Below the pieces are notes generated by a model. The model searched no databases. It saw only the letters and a program-made list of their open reading frames with translations, and was not told where the DNA came from. Made by a program: the position numbers and the translations under genes. Shown here piece after piece: positions 9,773 through 19,223 of a stretch of DNA of 64,000 nt; the stretch's first letter is position 1, and each line of letters begins with the position of its first letter. Source of the DNA: Niveibacterium terrae (GTDB lineage Bacteria; Pseudomonadota; Gammaproteobacteria; Burkholderiales; Rhodocyclaceae); NCBI RefSeq assembly GCF_048213115.1, contig NZ_CP172404.1:3844001-3908000 (forward strand), given 5' to 3'.

Positions 9773-10455
9773 CACCACGGCAGCGCTTCGCCGCGCCAGT
9801 CGAAAAAGCCGCCATTGGCCTGCGCCTCCAGGCCCTCGATGACCGAGCGCAGACCGCGGACCGACGTGTAGGCGTCAAGCTCGCCGCCTTCACCCCCCAT
9901 GTCGGTGCGCACCCAGCCCGGATGCAGCGCGACGACGGTTCCGCCCTTCGGGCCGTATTCGAGCGCGGCGCATTTGACGACCATGTTCGCGGCGGCTTTC
10001 GAGGCCCGGTAGAGCAGGCCGGAAGTCTGCGTGCTCGCGCCGATCGAGCCCATCGCTGAACTCAGCACCGCGATCCTGCCGCCCGCTTTCGCGACCGAAT
10101 CGCCGAAGGTCTGGATCACCCGCATCGGGCCCAGCACGTTGGTCCTCATCACCGCATCGAAGTCGGCATCGCCGGGGGCGAGGAAGCCGGCCGTGTCCGG
10201 CCCGTACAGTCCGGCACAGACCAGCAGCAGATCGAGCGGGTCCTCGTCGGCAAGCCAGGCGGAATCGGCGAGCGAACCGGCCGAAGTCACGTCGAGCGGG
10301 AAGAGCTCGACGCCCTTGACCCGCATCAGCGCCACCGCCCGGGCCGGCTCGCGCACACCGGCCAGCACCTTCCAGCCCGCGATCGAGTACTGGCGCGCAA
10401 ATTCGAGGCCCAGCCCACGCGAAGCGCCGGCGATCAATACCGTTTTCTGGGTCAT
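9772..10455 (-). CDS. Short-chain dehydrogenase/reductase of the C-factor type
   Basis: The protein is 227 residues with a classical SDR Rossmann fold. It has the cofactor motif GASRGLGLEFAR, the NAG-like LVCAGLYGP, the catalytic Ser region VLSSAMGSIG, and YRASK for the YxxxK pair. It most resembles the csgA/C-factor subgroup, whose substrates vary, so no substrate is assigned. The start at 10455 overlaps the stop of the upstream EamA transporter by 4 bases (ATGA), which fixes the start and implies coupled expression. Confidence 0.85.
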   Translation of the reverse strand: MTQKTVLIAGASRGLGLEFARQYSIAGWKVLAGVREPARAVALMRVKGVELFPLDVTSAGSLADSAWLADEDPLDLLLVCAGLYGPDTAGFLAPGDADFDAVMRTNVLGPMRVIQTFGDSVAKAGGRIAVLSSAMGSIGASTQTSGLLYRASKAAANMVVKCAALEYGPKGGTVVALHPGWVRTDMGGEGGELDAYTSVRGLRSVIEGLEAQANGGFFDWRGEALPW

Positions 10456-11357
10456 GTCCGCATTTCCGCTTTGCTTCGATTGGTTTGCCACACACCCACC
10501 AGCACCAGCGCGCCGCCGGCGATCTCCATCGCGTCGATTCTCTCGCCGAGCAAGGCCGCACCGAGCAACACCGCGCAAATCGGCACCAGGTTGATGAAGG
10601 CGGCGGCACGCGCCGCCCCCAGTTTCATCACACCGTTCGCATACCAGACGTAGGAGAAACCGCTGCCCAGCACGCCCAGATAGACGAGCGACAGCCAGGC
10701 CTGGCCCGACAGATGCGGCAGCGCTCTGAGGCTGCCCTCGCCGAGCCCGGCCAGCGCCAGCAGCAGCCCCCCCGCCAGACTCGCATAGAAGGTCATCGTC
10801 AACGGCGCGAGCGAGCGGCCGGCGTTGCGGCCGATCAGCGTATAGACGGTCCAGCTCGCGACGCAGCCGAGGATGGCCAGCTCACCCAGGCCCAGAGCGC
10901 CACCGAGCAGAGCCTGAGGCTCGCCGTGCGAGATCACCAGCAGACAGCCGGCCAGCGCGACCGCGATGCCCAGCACTTTCCGGCGCGCGAGCTTCTCGCC
11001 GAAAAAGCTGGCCGCCAGCGCGACCGCGACCGGATTCAGCGCGACGACCAGCGCTGCGCGCCCCGCCTGGACGTGCTTGAGTCCGAAGAAAAAACAGAGG
11101 TTGTACGCGAAGATCCCGAAAGCGCCCATCGCCAGCACGCGCACAGCGTCGCCTGGACCGATGCGGGGCAGACCGCCGTTCGCACGCCAGACCAGAAAGC
11201 CCAGGGTCAGCGAACCGAACAGGAAGCGCCAGCCGGCCGCGGCCAGGGGCGGCAGCTCGGCGGAGACGAGGCGGCCGGCGATCCAGGTCCCGCCCCAGAT
11301 CAGGGCAACGAGAAGCTGCTGGACGATGACAGGCGCGAGGCGCTCTTCAGAGGGCAC
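10452..11357 (-). CDS. EamA/DMT-superfamily transporter
   Basis: The protein is 301 residues with ten predicted transmembrane helices arranged as two EamA repeats (about 10-140 and 155-290). Typical features are LIWGGTWIAGRL in helix 1, ALNPVAVALAASFFGEKL closing repeat 1, and NLVPICAVLLGAALLGER closing repeat 2. Family members export amino acids or other small metabolites; the substrate cannot be read from sequence. It is translationally coupled to the SDR gene. Confidence 0.85.
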   Translation of the reverse strand: MPSEERLAPVIVQQLLVALIWGGTWIAGRLVSAELPPLAAAGWRFLFGSLTLGFLVWRANGGLPRIGPGDAVRVLAMGAFGIFAYNLCFFFGLKHVQAGRAALVVALNPVAVALAASFFGEKLARRKVLGIAVALAGCLLVISHGEPQALLGGALGLGELAILGCVASWTVYTLIGRNAGRSLAPLTMTFYASLAGGLLLALAGLGEGSLRALPHLSGQAWLSLVYLGVLGSGFSYVWYANGVMKLGAARAAAFINLVPICAVLLGAALLGERIDAMEIAGGALVLVGVWQTNRSKAEMRT

Positions 11358-11450
11358 GAGGTTTTCCAGCCAGAGGAAAACCGCATTCTATGCGGTGCGC
11401 GCGGCCGCGACATCCCCTCAGGGCATCGCGGGCACGAGCCGATGAATCGC

Positions 11451-11756
11451 TCAGCCCATTCCCGTCGGGCGCCGGGCGCGCAGCTCGTCGATCTGCTCCA
11501 GCAGGTCGGCGACCAGCGCGGCGAGCTCGGGCACCGCGTCGAAATCGCGTTCGAGCGCGCGCATCCGCCTCGCCCGGGTCAGGCAGGCGTGCGAGAAGCG
11601 CCAGGTTCCGGCCACGCTCTCGGCGCTCGGGAAAAGCCCTTCCTCGATATGCAGGATCAGCCATTCCGGCTCGACCGCACAGGCGGCCGCCACGCTCTCC
11701 AGGGGCAGCCAGGAGTCCTCGACGAGACTGCCGATCAGAACCTCATCGTCGCGCAT
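11451..11756 (-). CDS. cbpM: Chaperone-modulator protein CbpM
   Basis: This 101-residue protein has a degenerate MerR-type helix-turn-helix in its first ~60 residues (LESVAAACAVEPEWLILHIEEGL) and a C-terminal coiled helix. CbpM binds the J-domain of CbpA and inhibits its co-chaperone and DNA-binding activities. It lies 3 bases downstream of cbpA, the standard cbpAM operon. Confidence 0.85.
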   Translation of the reverse strand: MRDDEVLIGSLVEDSWLPLESVAAACAVEPEWLILHIEEGLFPSAESVAGTWRFSHACLTRARRMRALERDFDAVPELAALVADLLEQIDELRARRPTGMG

Positions 11757-11759
11757 CGC

Positions 11760-12701
11760 TCACTCTCCCCGGCGCGGATCGAAAGCGAGTTCGCGCGCCA
11801 TGTCCTCGTAGATCTGTTTCGCTCTGGGCGTGTCGGCCGCCGGCAGAAGCACCTGGATCTCCAACAGCAGGTCGCCGGGCGGGTTCGCGGGAATTCCCTT
11901 GCCGCGCACGCGCAGGATCCGCCCGCTCTGGCTTCCCGGCGGCAGGCGGACCGAGATGCTTCCGCCAGGAAGGCGGATCGGGATCACCGCGCCGAGCGCC
12001 GCTTCCCACGGCGCGACAGGGAGAACCCGATGCAGCTCGCGGCCCTCGACTCTCAGCCGTGAGTCGGAATTGAAATGCACTTCGAGCAGCAGATCGCCGG
12101 AGACGCCGCCGCCCAGGCCAGGTCCGCCCTGACCGGCGAGGCGGATGATCTGCCCCTCGAAGATCCCCACCGGAATCTTCAGGTTCAGCGTGCGATTGAC
12201 CAGCATGACGCGACCGTGCGCGTCGAGCTGGGGAAGTCTCAGCGAGATCTGCCGGGTCGGACCGGTAAAGCTGTCCTCCAGATCCAGCATCACCTTGGCA
12301 TGGTGATCCTCGCCGCGCTGCGCATGCCCGCGGTGAGCATGGGAGGCGCGTCCCGCGCCCATGTGTCCGAAGAGCTCGGCGAAGAAATCGCTGTAATCGG
12401 CGGCGTCCGACGACGAAAAGCCCCGGTTCGAGAATTCGAAGCCGGTATCCCAGCCCGGAGGCGGACGGAATTCCTGACCGGGTTGATAACCGTGGCCGAG
12501 CTGCTCATAGGCGGCGCGCTTCTCCGGATCGGACAGCACCGCATAGGCTTCGTTGATCTCGCGGATCTTCTGCTCGGCGTCCGGCTCCTTCGAGACATCG
12601 GGGTGGTATTTACGCGCGAGCTTGCGGAAAGCCTTCTTGATCTCCTCATCCGAGGCATTCTGGCTGACGCCCAGAGTCCGGTAGTAATCCTTGAATTCCA
12701 T
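11760..12701 (-). CDS. cbpA: DnaJ-type co-chaperone / curved-DNA-binding protein CbpA
   Basis: The protein is 313 residues. The J-domain (1-70) has the HPD triad in KYHPDVSKEPD. A Gly/Pro/Phe-rich linker follows (QPGQEFRPPPGWDTGF), then a His-rich stretch (HAHRGHAQRGEDHH) and two beta-sandwich C-terminal domains. There is no zinc-finger domain, which separates it from DnaJ. It stimulates DnaK and, in E. coli, binds curved DNA in stationary phase. It forms an operon with cbpM. Confidence 0.93.
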   Translation of the reverse strand: MEFKDYYRTLGVSQNASDEEIKKAFRKLARKYHPDVSKEPDAEQKIREINEAYAVLSDPEKRAAYEQLGHGYQPGQEFRPPPGWDTGFEFSNRGFSSSDAADYSDFFAELFGHMGAGRASHAHRGHAQRGEDHHAKVMLDLEDSFTGPTRQISLRLPQLDAHGRVMLVNRTLNLKIPVGIFEGQIIRLAGQGGPGLGGGVSGDLLLEVHFNSDSRLRVEGRELHRVLPVAPWEAALGAVIPIRLPGGSISVRLPPGSQSGRILRVRGKGIPANPPGDLLLEIQVLLPAADTPRAKQIYEDMARELAFDPRRGE

Positions 12702-12727
12702 GAGCTGTTCCTCCCGAATTCCGTCGT

Positions 12728-14278
12728 TCAGAATGCCTTGACCCGCTCCGCGATCTGCCGCACCAGGACGGCGTCCAACGCATCGCTTCGCCCCCCCGTA
12801 TCGGCCACCAGAACGCAGCGCATCTCCGCGTCGTCGAAGGCTTCAGCGCCCTCCCTCTGTCCGGCCAGCACTTCCAGCGTCGCCTCGGAAGCGTCCCGCC
12901 CCCTGCGCGCGCGCGCGGCGAGCCTCTGCCTCAGATCACCGGCCGGAGCCTGGCAGTCGAGGATCGCGAAGGGCAGGTCCTTTTCGCGGGCCAGATCGAA
13001 GAACAGCCTGCGTTGCCAGGTCTTCAGGCAGGCCGCGTCGACGATGACCGGATAGCCCTGGGCGAGGGCGAACTCCGCAAGCGCGCGAAGACGCCGATAG
13101 GCCTGCTGCGTCGCCTCTTCAGTGTAGAGGCCGGAATCGGGGCTTGAGCCGCTGCGCGCAAGCGGCGCAAGGCCTGCGGCGCGTTTTCGCTCGACATCCG
13201 AGCGCAAGCGGATCGCGCCGAGCCGGGACACGAGCGCGCGCGCCAGGCGGCTCTTGCCCGAAGCCGAAAAGCCGTGCGTGATCAGCAAGAAAGGCTTCGC
13301 CGGCACGCTCAGAGCCTCGGCGCAGTCGAGGTAGGCCTCAGGCGAAGCGCCGCGCAGACAGGCAACCTCGGCGCGAACCAGGGCCCGGTAGACTTGATAG
13401 AAGCGCAGCAGTTCGAGAGATGCGAAGTCGCCGCCCTCTTCAAGCCAGGCATCGAGCAACCGCCAGCCCAGATCTGCCCGGCCATGTGCGGCGAAGTCCA
13501 TCACCGCGAATGCGAGATCGCTGATCACGTCTATCCAGCGCAGCGAGGCGTTGAACTCGATGCCGTCGAAGGCCAGCGCTTCGCCGCCATGGAGCACGAG
13601 GTTTCCCAAGTGCAGGTCGCCATGGCATTCGCGGATGAAGCCGTCCGCCTTGCGCCGCGCGAGGGCCTCGCGGCAGCGCTCGTTCTCGCCCCGACACCAG
13701 GCATCCAGGGCCTTGAGCCGGGACGGATCGATGCCAGGCTGCTTCTTCAGCGCGGCAAGACAGGACCCGACCTGGGTCCAGACCACGTCGGGGCGGCCAA
13801 AGTCGGTTCCGGGCGGAGTGCGACCGGCCTCGGCGTGAAAGGCGGCGAGGCGGCGCGCCAGCGCTTCGATCAGCACCGGCTTGAGCCGACCATCGGCGAG
13901 TGCGCCTTCGAACAGATCGCTCTGCTCGAAGCGCCTCATCTTCACCGCATATTCGATCGCCTCGCCCTCTTCGCCGAAACAGGGCTCCGCGGCGCTGCGA
14001 CCTATCGCGCAGACTTCGAGATAGAGCGCCGGCGCGAGCCGGGCGTTGAGCCTCAGCTCCTCGACGCAGAAGAAACGCCTCCGCTCAAGGCTCAGGTAAT
14101 CGACGAAACCCAGATCGACGGCCTTCTTGATCTTGTACGCGAAAGCGCCCGCCAGCAGCACGAAGGAGATGTGGGTCTCGATCAGCTCGACCGTCCCGAC
14201 TGGGTGAGGGTATCGAGCGGGGTCGCACAGCGCTTCGACGAGCCGCCGCTGACTGGCCAAGCTGGCTTCCCCTGCCAT
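12728..14278 (-). CDS. Two-domain protein: aminoglycoside-phosphotransferase-like kinase plus P-loop AAA domain
   Basis: The protein is 516 residues. The first ~330 are an APH/choline-kinase-like fold with the Brenner motif ECHGDLHLGNLV and a metal-binding IEFNASLRWIDVISDLAF. The C-terminal third is a zeta-toxin/kinase-like P-loop domain with GFSASGKSRLAR (Walker A). Proteins of this architecture are common and conserved but the substrate is not established. An open frame extends upstream to 14869, antisense to the next gene. The start is set at MAGEASLASQRRL because similarity begins there. Confidence 0.8.
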   Translation of the reverse strand: MAGEASLASQRRLVEALCDPARYPHPVGTVELIETHISFVLLAGAFAYKIKKAVDLGFVDYLSLERRRFFCVEELRLNARLAPALYLEVCAIGRSAAEPCFGEEGEAIEYAVKMRRFEQSDLFEGALADGRLKPVLIEALARRLAAFHAEAGRTPPGTDFGRPDVVWTQVGSCLAALKKQPGIDPSRLKALDAWCRGENERCREALARRKADGFIRECHGDLHLGNLVLHGGEALAFDGIEFNASLRWIDVISDLAFAVMDFAAHGRADLGWRLLDAWLEEGGDFASLELLRFYQVYRALVRAEVACLRGASPEAYLDCAEALSVPAKPFLLITHGFSASGKSRLARALVSRLGAIRLRSDVERKRAAGLAPLARSGSSPDSGLYTEEATQQAYRRLRALAEFALAQGYPVIVDAACLKTWQRRLFFDLAREKDLPFAILDCQAPAGDLRQRLAARARRGRDASEATLEVLAGQREGAEAFDDAEMRCVLVADTGGRSDALDAVLVRQIAERVKAF

Positions 14279-14410
14279 TGCCGCCTCCGCACTCACGCTC
14301 CACGTCAGAACCCTAGACCTCTGAAGGCGGTCCCGCCACGCGAGCGCAGCCGTGGCCGGCGATCTCGGGTATCGTTGAGGACTTCTGTCCTGGCCTCTTT
14401 TTCCCCGATC

Positions 14411-14845
14411 ATGCGCCCCATCGCCCTGCTGCTCACCGCCGCCTCCGTGCTCTTCTCCTCCGCCGCCTGCGCCGAAAACGACTGGCTGGTGATCTCCGGC
14501 GCGGCCTACCACTTCGACCGCCGCGACGAACTGCGTGGAGACAACCCCGGGGCCGGCTGGGAGCGCCCCTCCCAGAAGTGGCCGCTCAGCTGGATGGCGG
14601 GCTATTACCGCAACAGCTACGACCGCGACACCTTTTACGCCGGCGCCCGCTGGGAACCGCTGCGCTGGGAACACGTCAAGCTGGGGGTTTTCGTCGGAGC
14701 CGCGAGCGGCTATGACTCGCCGGTCGTCGCGCTGCCGATGGCCAGCGTCGAATACGGCCGCGTCGGCATCAACTTCGTCGCGGCGCCGACCATCGGCGAC
14801 TACACCGGCTACGTCGGCGCCCAGCTCAAGTTCCGCTTCGATTAA
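14411..14845 (+). CDS. Small secreted outer-membrane beta-barrel-like protein
   Basis: The protein is 144 residues with a clear signal peptide (cleavage after AACA). The rest alternates polar and aromatic or hydrophobic residues, as in an 8-stranded barrel, and ends in KFRFD with a near-terminal Phe. The NPGAGWER and YHFDR motifs occur in a family of small outer-membrane proteins often mis-annotated as glycerol-3-phosphate transporters; I cannot assign an activity. Its 5' region is divergent from the kinase gene at 14278. Confidence 0.7.
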   Translation: MRPIALLLTAASVLFSSAACAENDWLVISGAAYHFDRRDELRGDNPGAGWERPSQKWPLSWMAGYYRNSYDRDTFYAGARWEPLRWEHVKLGVFVGAASGYDSPVVALPMASVEYGRVGINFVAAPTIGDYTGYVGAQLKFRFD

Positions 14846-14873
14846 AAAAATGGCGCCCGCAGGCGCCATTTTT
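14846..14873. terminator. Bidirectional intrinsic terminator
   Basis: The palindrome TGGCGCC-CGCA-GGCGCCA is flanked by A5 on the left and T5 on the right. It sits immediately after the stop codon of the barrel protein and just beyond the stop of the prolyl oligopeptidase, so it can serve both convergent genes. Confidence 0.9.
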
Positions 14874-14899
14874 CCGTTTGATCGCGGGCAAAACCGCTC

Positions 14900-16999
14900 C
14901 TACTTCAAGCGGTCGAGCAGATACGTGTAGGTCAGCGCCCACATCCGGGCGCGCTGCGCGCTGTTCGCCGCGCCGCCGTGACCCCCTTCGGTGTTCTCCC
15001 AGTAGGTGACGTCCTGGCCGAGGCCGCGCATCTTCTCGACCATCTTGCGCGCATGACCCGGATGGACCCGGTCGTCGCGCGTCGAAGTCGTGAAGAAGAC
15101 CGGCGCGTACTTCACGCCCGGCTTGACGTTCTGGTAGGGCGAGTACTTCGAGATGTAGGCCCACTGCGCCGCATCGTCCGGATCGCCGTACTCGGCCATC
15201 CACGACGCACCGGCCAGCAGCTTGCTGTAGCGGCGCATGTCGAGCAGCGGAACCTGACAGACGACGGCACCGAACAGATCCGGCCTCTGCACCATGACCG
15301 CTCCGACCAGCAGACCGCCGTTCGAACCGCCCATGATGCCCAGGTGCTTCGGCGAAGAAATCTTGCGCGCGTTGAGGTCTTCGGCGACCGCGATGAAATC
15401 GTCGTAGGCGCGCTGGCGGTTCTCCTTCAGCGCCGCCCGGTGCCAGGACGGGCCGAATTCGCCGCCGCCGCGGATGTTCGCGATGACCCAGGTGCCGCCC
15501 GCTTCCAGCCAGCCCGGTCCGATCGAGGTCAGGTAGTTAGGCGTCAGCGACACTTCAAAACCGCCGTAGCCGTAGAGCACGGTCGGCTGCGAGCCGTCGA
15601 GCGGAGCGTCCTTGCGGCGGATCACGAAATAGGGGACTTTCGTGCCATCGCGCGAGCTCGCCATCTGCTGAGTCACTTCCAGGCCTTCGGCATTGAAGAA
15701 GGAGGGCTCACGCTTGAGCAGCTCGCGCTTGTCCGTGCCGCTGCGCCCCAGCTGCAGCGTGTTCGGCGTCAGGAAGTCGGACTGGATCAGGAAATACTCG
15801 TTCGACGTGTCCGAATCGACCGCGCTCAGGGTCACCGAACCGTTGGCCGGCACCGCGACGCGGCGCACGCTCCAACCGCCGGCCGGACGGCTCCACTCCT
15901 GGACGCTGCTGCGCACCGTGTCGAGGATGTCGATCAGCACGCTGTCGCGGGTCGTCACGATGCTCTGGATCGCGCGGCCGGGATTGGGCGTGAAGAGCGG
16001 CGTGAAGTCGCGCCCACCGGCGAGATAGGACTTGAGCGGCATCGCCAGCAGCGAACCGGCCGGCCAGGTGCGCTTTGCCAGTGTCCAGTCGCTGCGCAGG
16101 CGCAGCAGAACGTGGTCGCGCCAGAAGGAGAGTTCGGCGTCGTCCGGCTTGGCGATCTGACGCAGCTTGCCGCTGGGGCTGCGCAGATACACTTCGTTCG
16201 TATAGAAACTGGTCATCCGGACCACGATGTCGCGCGGATAGCCCGGCGTGAAGTCGTGTTCCGCCGAGACCACCATGTCCTGCGTCTTCCCTTCGAGGAC
16301 GACGCTCGCCGCGGAGAGCGGCGTGCCACGTTGCCACAGCTTGACGACGCGGGCGTAGCCCGAATCGGTCATGCTGCCAGCGCCGAAATCGGTTCCGACG
16401 TAGAGCGCATTGGGACCAGCCCAGTTGGCCGAGTTCTTCGCTTCGGCAAGCTCGAAACCGCCCTTGACGAAGGAACGGCTCACCGTATCGAACTCGCGGA
16501 CCACCGTCGCGTCGGCGCCGCCGCGCGACAGCGAGACGAGGCAGCGGCGTCCGGCCAGGGGCAGACACTGCGCGCCTTTCCAGACCCAGCTCTTCCCTTC
16601 GCTCTTGGCCAGCGCATCGAGGTCCAGCACGGTCTCCCATGCCGGAGAGCTCTTGCGGTATTCAGCCAGCGAGGTGCGGCGCCAGATCCCGCGCGGGTGA
16701 TCGGCGTCGCGCCAGAAGTTGTAGTAAGCGGTGCCGATCTTGTTGACCAGCGGGATCCGCTCGGTGCTGTCGTAGATCGTCTTCAGACGCGCTTCGAGCG
16801 CCGCGAAGCCGGGCTTCGCGGTCAGCACGGAAAGGGATTCGCGATTCCTGGCCTCGACCCAGGCCAGGCTCTGCGGCGAATCAACCGCTTCAAGCCACTG
16901 ATTGGGATCGTCGCTTGCCGCGGTTTCGGCCGCTCCGGCGCCGAACGATGCAAGCAAGCCGGAGGCGAGCAGCAGACAGAACGGGAGGATTGTTTTCAT
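14900..16999 (-). CDS. Secreted prolyl oligopeptidase (peptidase S9A)
   Basis: The protein is 699 residues with an N-terminal signal peptide ending near GAGAAET. An N-terminal seven-bladed propeller region precedes the alpha/beta-hydrolase domain. The catalytic Ser lies in GIMGGSNGGLLVG, the Asp in STRDDRVHPGHARK and the His in EGGHGG. It cleaves short peptides after proline, probably in the periplasm or outside the cell. Separate transcription is suggested by the flanking terminator and the gap to ohrR. Confidence 0.93.
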   Translation of the reverse strand: MKTILPFCLLLASGLLASFGAGAAETAASDDPNQWLEAVDSPQSLAWVEARNRESLSVLTAKPGFAALEARLKTIYDSTERIPLVNKIGTAYYNFWRDADHPRGIWRRTSLAEYRKSSPAWETVLDLDALAKSEGKSWVWKGAQCLPLAGRRCLVSLSRGGADATVVREFDTVSRSFVKGGFELAEAKNSANWAGPNALYVGTDFGAGSMTDSGYARVVKLWQRGTPLSAASVVLEGKTQDMVVSAEHDFTPGYPRDIVVRMTSFYTNEVYLRSPSGKLRQIAKPDDAELSFWRDHVLLRLRSDWTLAKRTWPAGSLLAMPLKSYLAGGRDFTPLFTPNPGRAIQSIVTTRDSVLIDILDTVRSSVQEWSRPAGGWSVRRVAVPANGSVTLSAVDSDTSNEYFLIQSDFLTPNTLQLGRSGTDKRELLKREPSFFNAEGLEVTQQMASSRDGTKVPYFVIRRKDAPLDGSQPTVLYGYGGFEVSLTPNYLTSIGPGWLEAGGTWVIANIRGGGEFGPSWHRAALKENRQRAYDDFIAVAEDLNARKISSPKHLGIMGGSNGGLLVGAVMVQRPDLFGAVVCQVPLLDMRRYSKLLAGASWMAEYGDPDDAAQWAYISKYSPYQNVKPGVKYAPVFFTTSTRDDRVHPGHARKMVEKMRGLGQDVTYWENTEGGHGGAANSAQRARMWALTYTYLLDRLK

Positions 17000-17078
17000 G
17001 GTGGAGGGAGGGGATGGGAATTCGCGATTGTCGCGGCCAGCCCCACCTCCGGCAAGTCCCGTCGCGAAATACGCGATA

Positions 17079-17540
17079 TCAGCCCATCTTTTGGTTCAAC
17101 AGAGGAATCAGCTCGTCGAGCAGGCGTTTGAGCTCGCGCGCCTTGTCCTCGGCGAAGCCCGTCCGCGCGAAGACCTGTCCGGGAACCGCGGCACAGCTCT
17201 GCTGTAACGCGCGTCCCGCATCGGTCAGCGCGATCGTGACGACGCGCTCGTCCTGGCTCGCGCGACTGCGCGTCACCAGGCCTTGCGTCTCCAGTCTCTT
17301 GAGCAGCGGCGTCAGCGTATTGCTGGCGAGCAGCGCCCGTTCGCCGATCGCACTGACCGCACACGGCGACTGCTGCCACAGGATCATCATCACGATGTAC
17401 TGCGGATAGGTCAGGCCAAGGGGTTCGAGGATGGGCTGGTAGAGCCGGGTGATCAGGCGCGAGCAGGCATAGAGCGGAAAGCAGAGTTGATTGTCGAGCA
17501 GCAGCTGAGGAATGAGCCGCTGAGTGCCGGATTCAGCCAT
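17079..17540 (-). CDS. ohrR: Organic-hydroperoxide-sensing MarR-family repressor OhrR
   Basis: The protein is 153 residues with a winged helix (YPQYIVMMILWQQ, then recognition helix LASNTLTPLLKRLE). The N-terminal peroxidatic cysteine is in DNQLCFPLYACSR, the position that identifies OhrR among MarR proteins. Oxidation of this Cys by organic peroxides releases DNA and induces ohr. The gene lies 87 bases downstream of ohr on the same strand, an order that lets OhrR regulate its own expression. Confidence 0.92.
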   Translation of the reverse strand: MAESGTQRLIPQLLLDNQLCFPLYACSRLITRLYQPILEPLGLTYPQYIVMMILWQQSPCAVSAIGERALLASNTLTPLLKRLETQGLVTRSRASQDERVVTIALTDAGRALQQSCAAVPGQVFARTGFAEDKARELKRLLDELIPLLNQKMG

Positions 17541-17627
17541 CGCGAAGTCCAGACCGTTATCAGGAAAAACAGGATTCTCGCCGCTCAGAGCCGCCAGGCA
17601 AAGCGGCCGAAACCGCTTTGCCTGGGA

Positions 17628-18044
17628 TCAGAGCAGGACGAGCTCGACTTCGACGTTGCCACGCACCGCATTCGAGTAGGGGCAGACCTGGTGCGTCGCT
17701 TCGAGCAGGGCCTGCGCCTCTTCGCGCTCCAGGCCGGGAAGGCTCACCTCCAGCTTGACGGCCAGACCGAAACCGCCCTGGCCGTTCTGACCGATCCCGA
17801 CAGTGGCTTTCACCGACGAGGACGCGAGACGAATCTTGCGCTGCCCGGCGACGAAAGCCAGAGCGCTGTCGAAGCAGGCCGCATAGCCGGCAGCGAAAAG
17901 CTGCTCGGGGTTGCTCAAGGCGCCGCCGGCGCCGCCCATCTCCCTGGGGATGGCCAGCTGCAGATCGAGCACGCCGTCCGCGCTGAGAACCTTGCCATTG
18001 CGACCGCCGGTCGCGGTGACCTGGGTTGTGTAGAGGACTTTCAT
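17628..18044 (-). CDS. ohr: Organic hydroperoxide resistance protein (peroxiredoxin-like OsmC family)
   Basis: The protein is 138 residues. Ohr has two catalytic cysteines, both present: one in FAAGYAACFDSA (about residue 60) and one in THQVCPYSNAV (about residue 124). It reduces organic hydroperoxides using lipoyl cofactors. The start at 18044 gives the family length and follows GGGAGA; an upstream in-frame extension is not used. Confidence 0.93.
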   Translation of the reverse strand: MKVLYTTQVTATGGRNGKVLSADGVLDLQLAIPREMGGAGGALSNPEQLFAAGYAACFDSALAFVAGQRKIRLASSSVKATVGIGQNGQGGFGLAVKLEVSLPGLEREEAQALLEATHQVCPYSNAVRGNVEVELVLL

Positions 18045-18075
18045 CGGAATCTCCCTGTGGTTTGTTGTGTGCGAT

Positions 18076-18099
18076 TGAATCGCGTGCGATATATATTCA
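18076..18099. promoter_or_regulatory. Possible OhrR operator upstream of ohr
   Basis: In the AT-richest part of the ohr upstream region, TGAAT and ATTCA form an inverted pair around a second small palindrome, ATCGC-gt-GCGAT. OhrR-type regulators bind AT-rich palindromes near the ohr promoter. The match is short and unverified. Confidence 0.25.
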
Positions 18100-18255
18100 T
18101 CGAAAGCCGCGGATTCGTCAACACCCGGCCCGAACAAGCTCATCGAGGAAACCGCTCGAAACACGCTGTCTTAAGTTTGTCTTAATTTCCGGAGCGCAGA
18201 ATCGTTTCTGTCCCGAACACGGGAACCCACAAAACCAACCCCAAGGATTTGAATC

Positions 18256-18456
18256 ATGAAGAAGCTGCTCGCCGCCCTGTTTGCCCTGACCTTCGCTGCT
18301 GGCGTTTTCGCCGCTGAAGCTGCCCCCGCGACCGACGCTCCTGCCGCTACCGCTTCGGCTCCTGCCAAGGCCAAGGTCAAGAAGCACGTCAAGAAGCACG
18401 TCAAGAAGGCTGCCAAGAAGGCTGCTCCGGCTGCTGACGCTTCCGCTGCCAACTAA
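18256..18456 (+). CDS. Small secreted lysine/alanine-rich protein
   Basis: The precursor is 66 residues. A signal peptide (MKKLLAALFALTFAAGVFA) is followed by an Ala/Pro/Thr segment and then a basic repeat (KVKKHVKKHVKKAAKKAA). The mature protein is about 45 residues, strongly cationic and without acidic counterweight in its core. I do not recognise a characterised family. It lies upstream of a two-component system whose QseBC/PmrAB relatives respond to envelope stress, and is separated from it by a terminator. Confidence 0.7.
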   Translation: MKKLLAALFALTFAAGVFAAEAAPATDAPAATASAPAKAKVKKHVKKHVKKAAKKAAPAADASAAN

Positions 18457-18492
18457 TCTGGCTCCGCTTGGCGCCTTGATGGCGCCGCAACG

Positions 18493-18520
18493 AAAAGGCC
18501 CCGCTCGTCGGGGCTTTTTT
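18493..18520 (+). terminator. Intrinsic terminator after the basic small protein
   Basis: A CCCCG/CGGGG stem with a 5-base loop is followed by CTTTTTT. It separates the small secreted protein from the two-component operon, whose promoter must therefore lie in the ~45 bases before 18567. Confidence 0.9.
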
Positions 18521-18566
18521 GTTTTGGCGGCATAATCGGCCATCCCTGTTTCTGTAAAGGTATCCG

Positions 18567-19219
<653 letters not shown>

Positions 19220-19223
<4 letters not shown>

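Noticed and set aside
5760..9842. A 1360-codon open frame on the plus strand
   Set aside because: It lies fully antisense to the alpha-2-macroglobulin gene, is Arg/Asp/Gln-rich with no recognisable domain, and is the usual shadow of GC-rich coding sequence.
10485..12062. A 525-codon plus-strand frame
   Set aside because: It is antisense to the EamA, cbpM and cbpA genes, which have clear domains, and its own translation has none.
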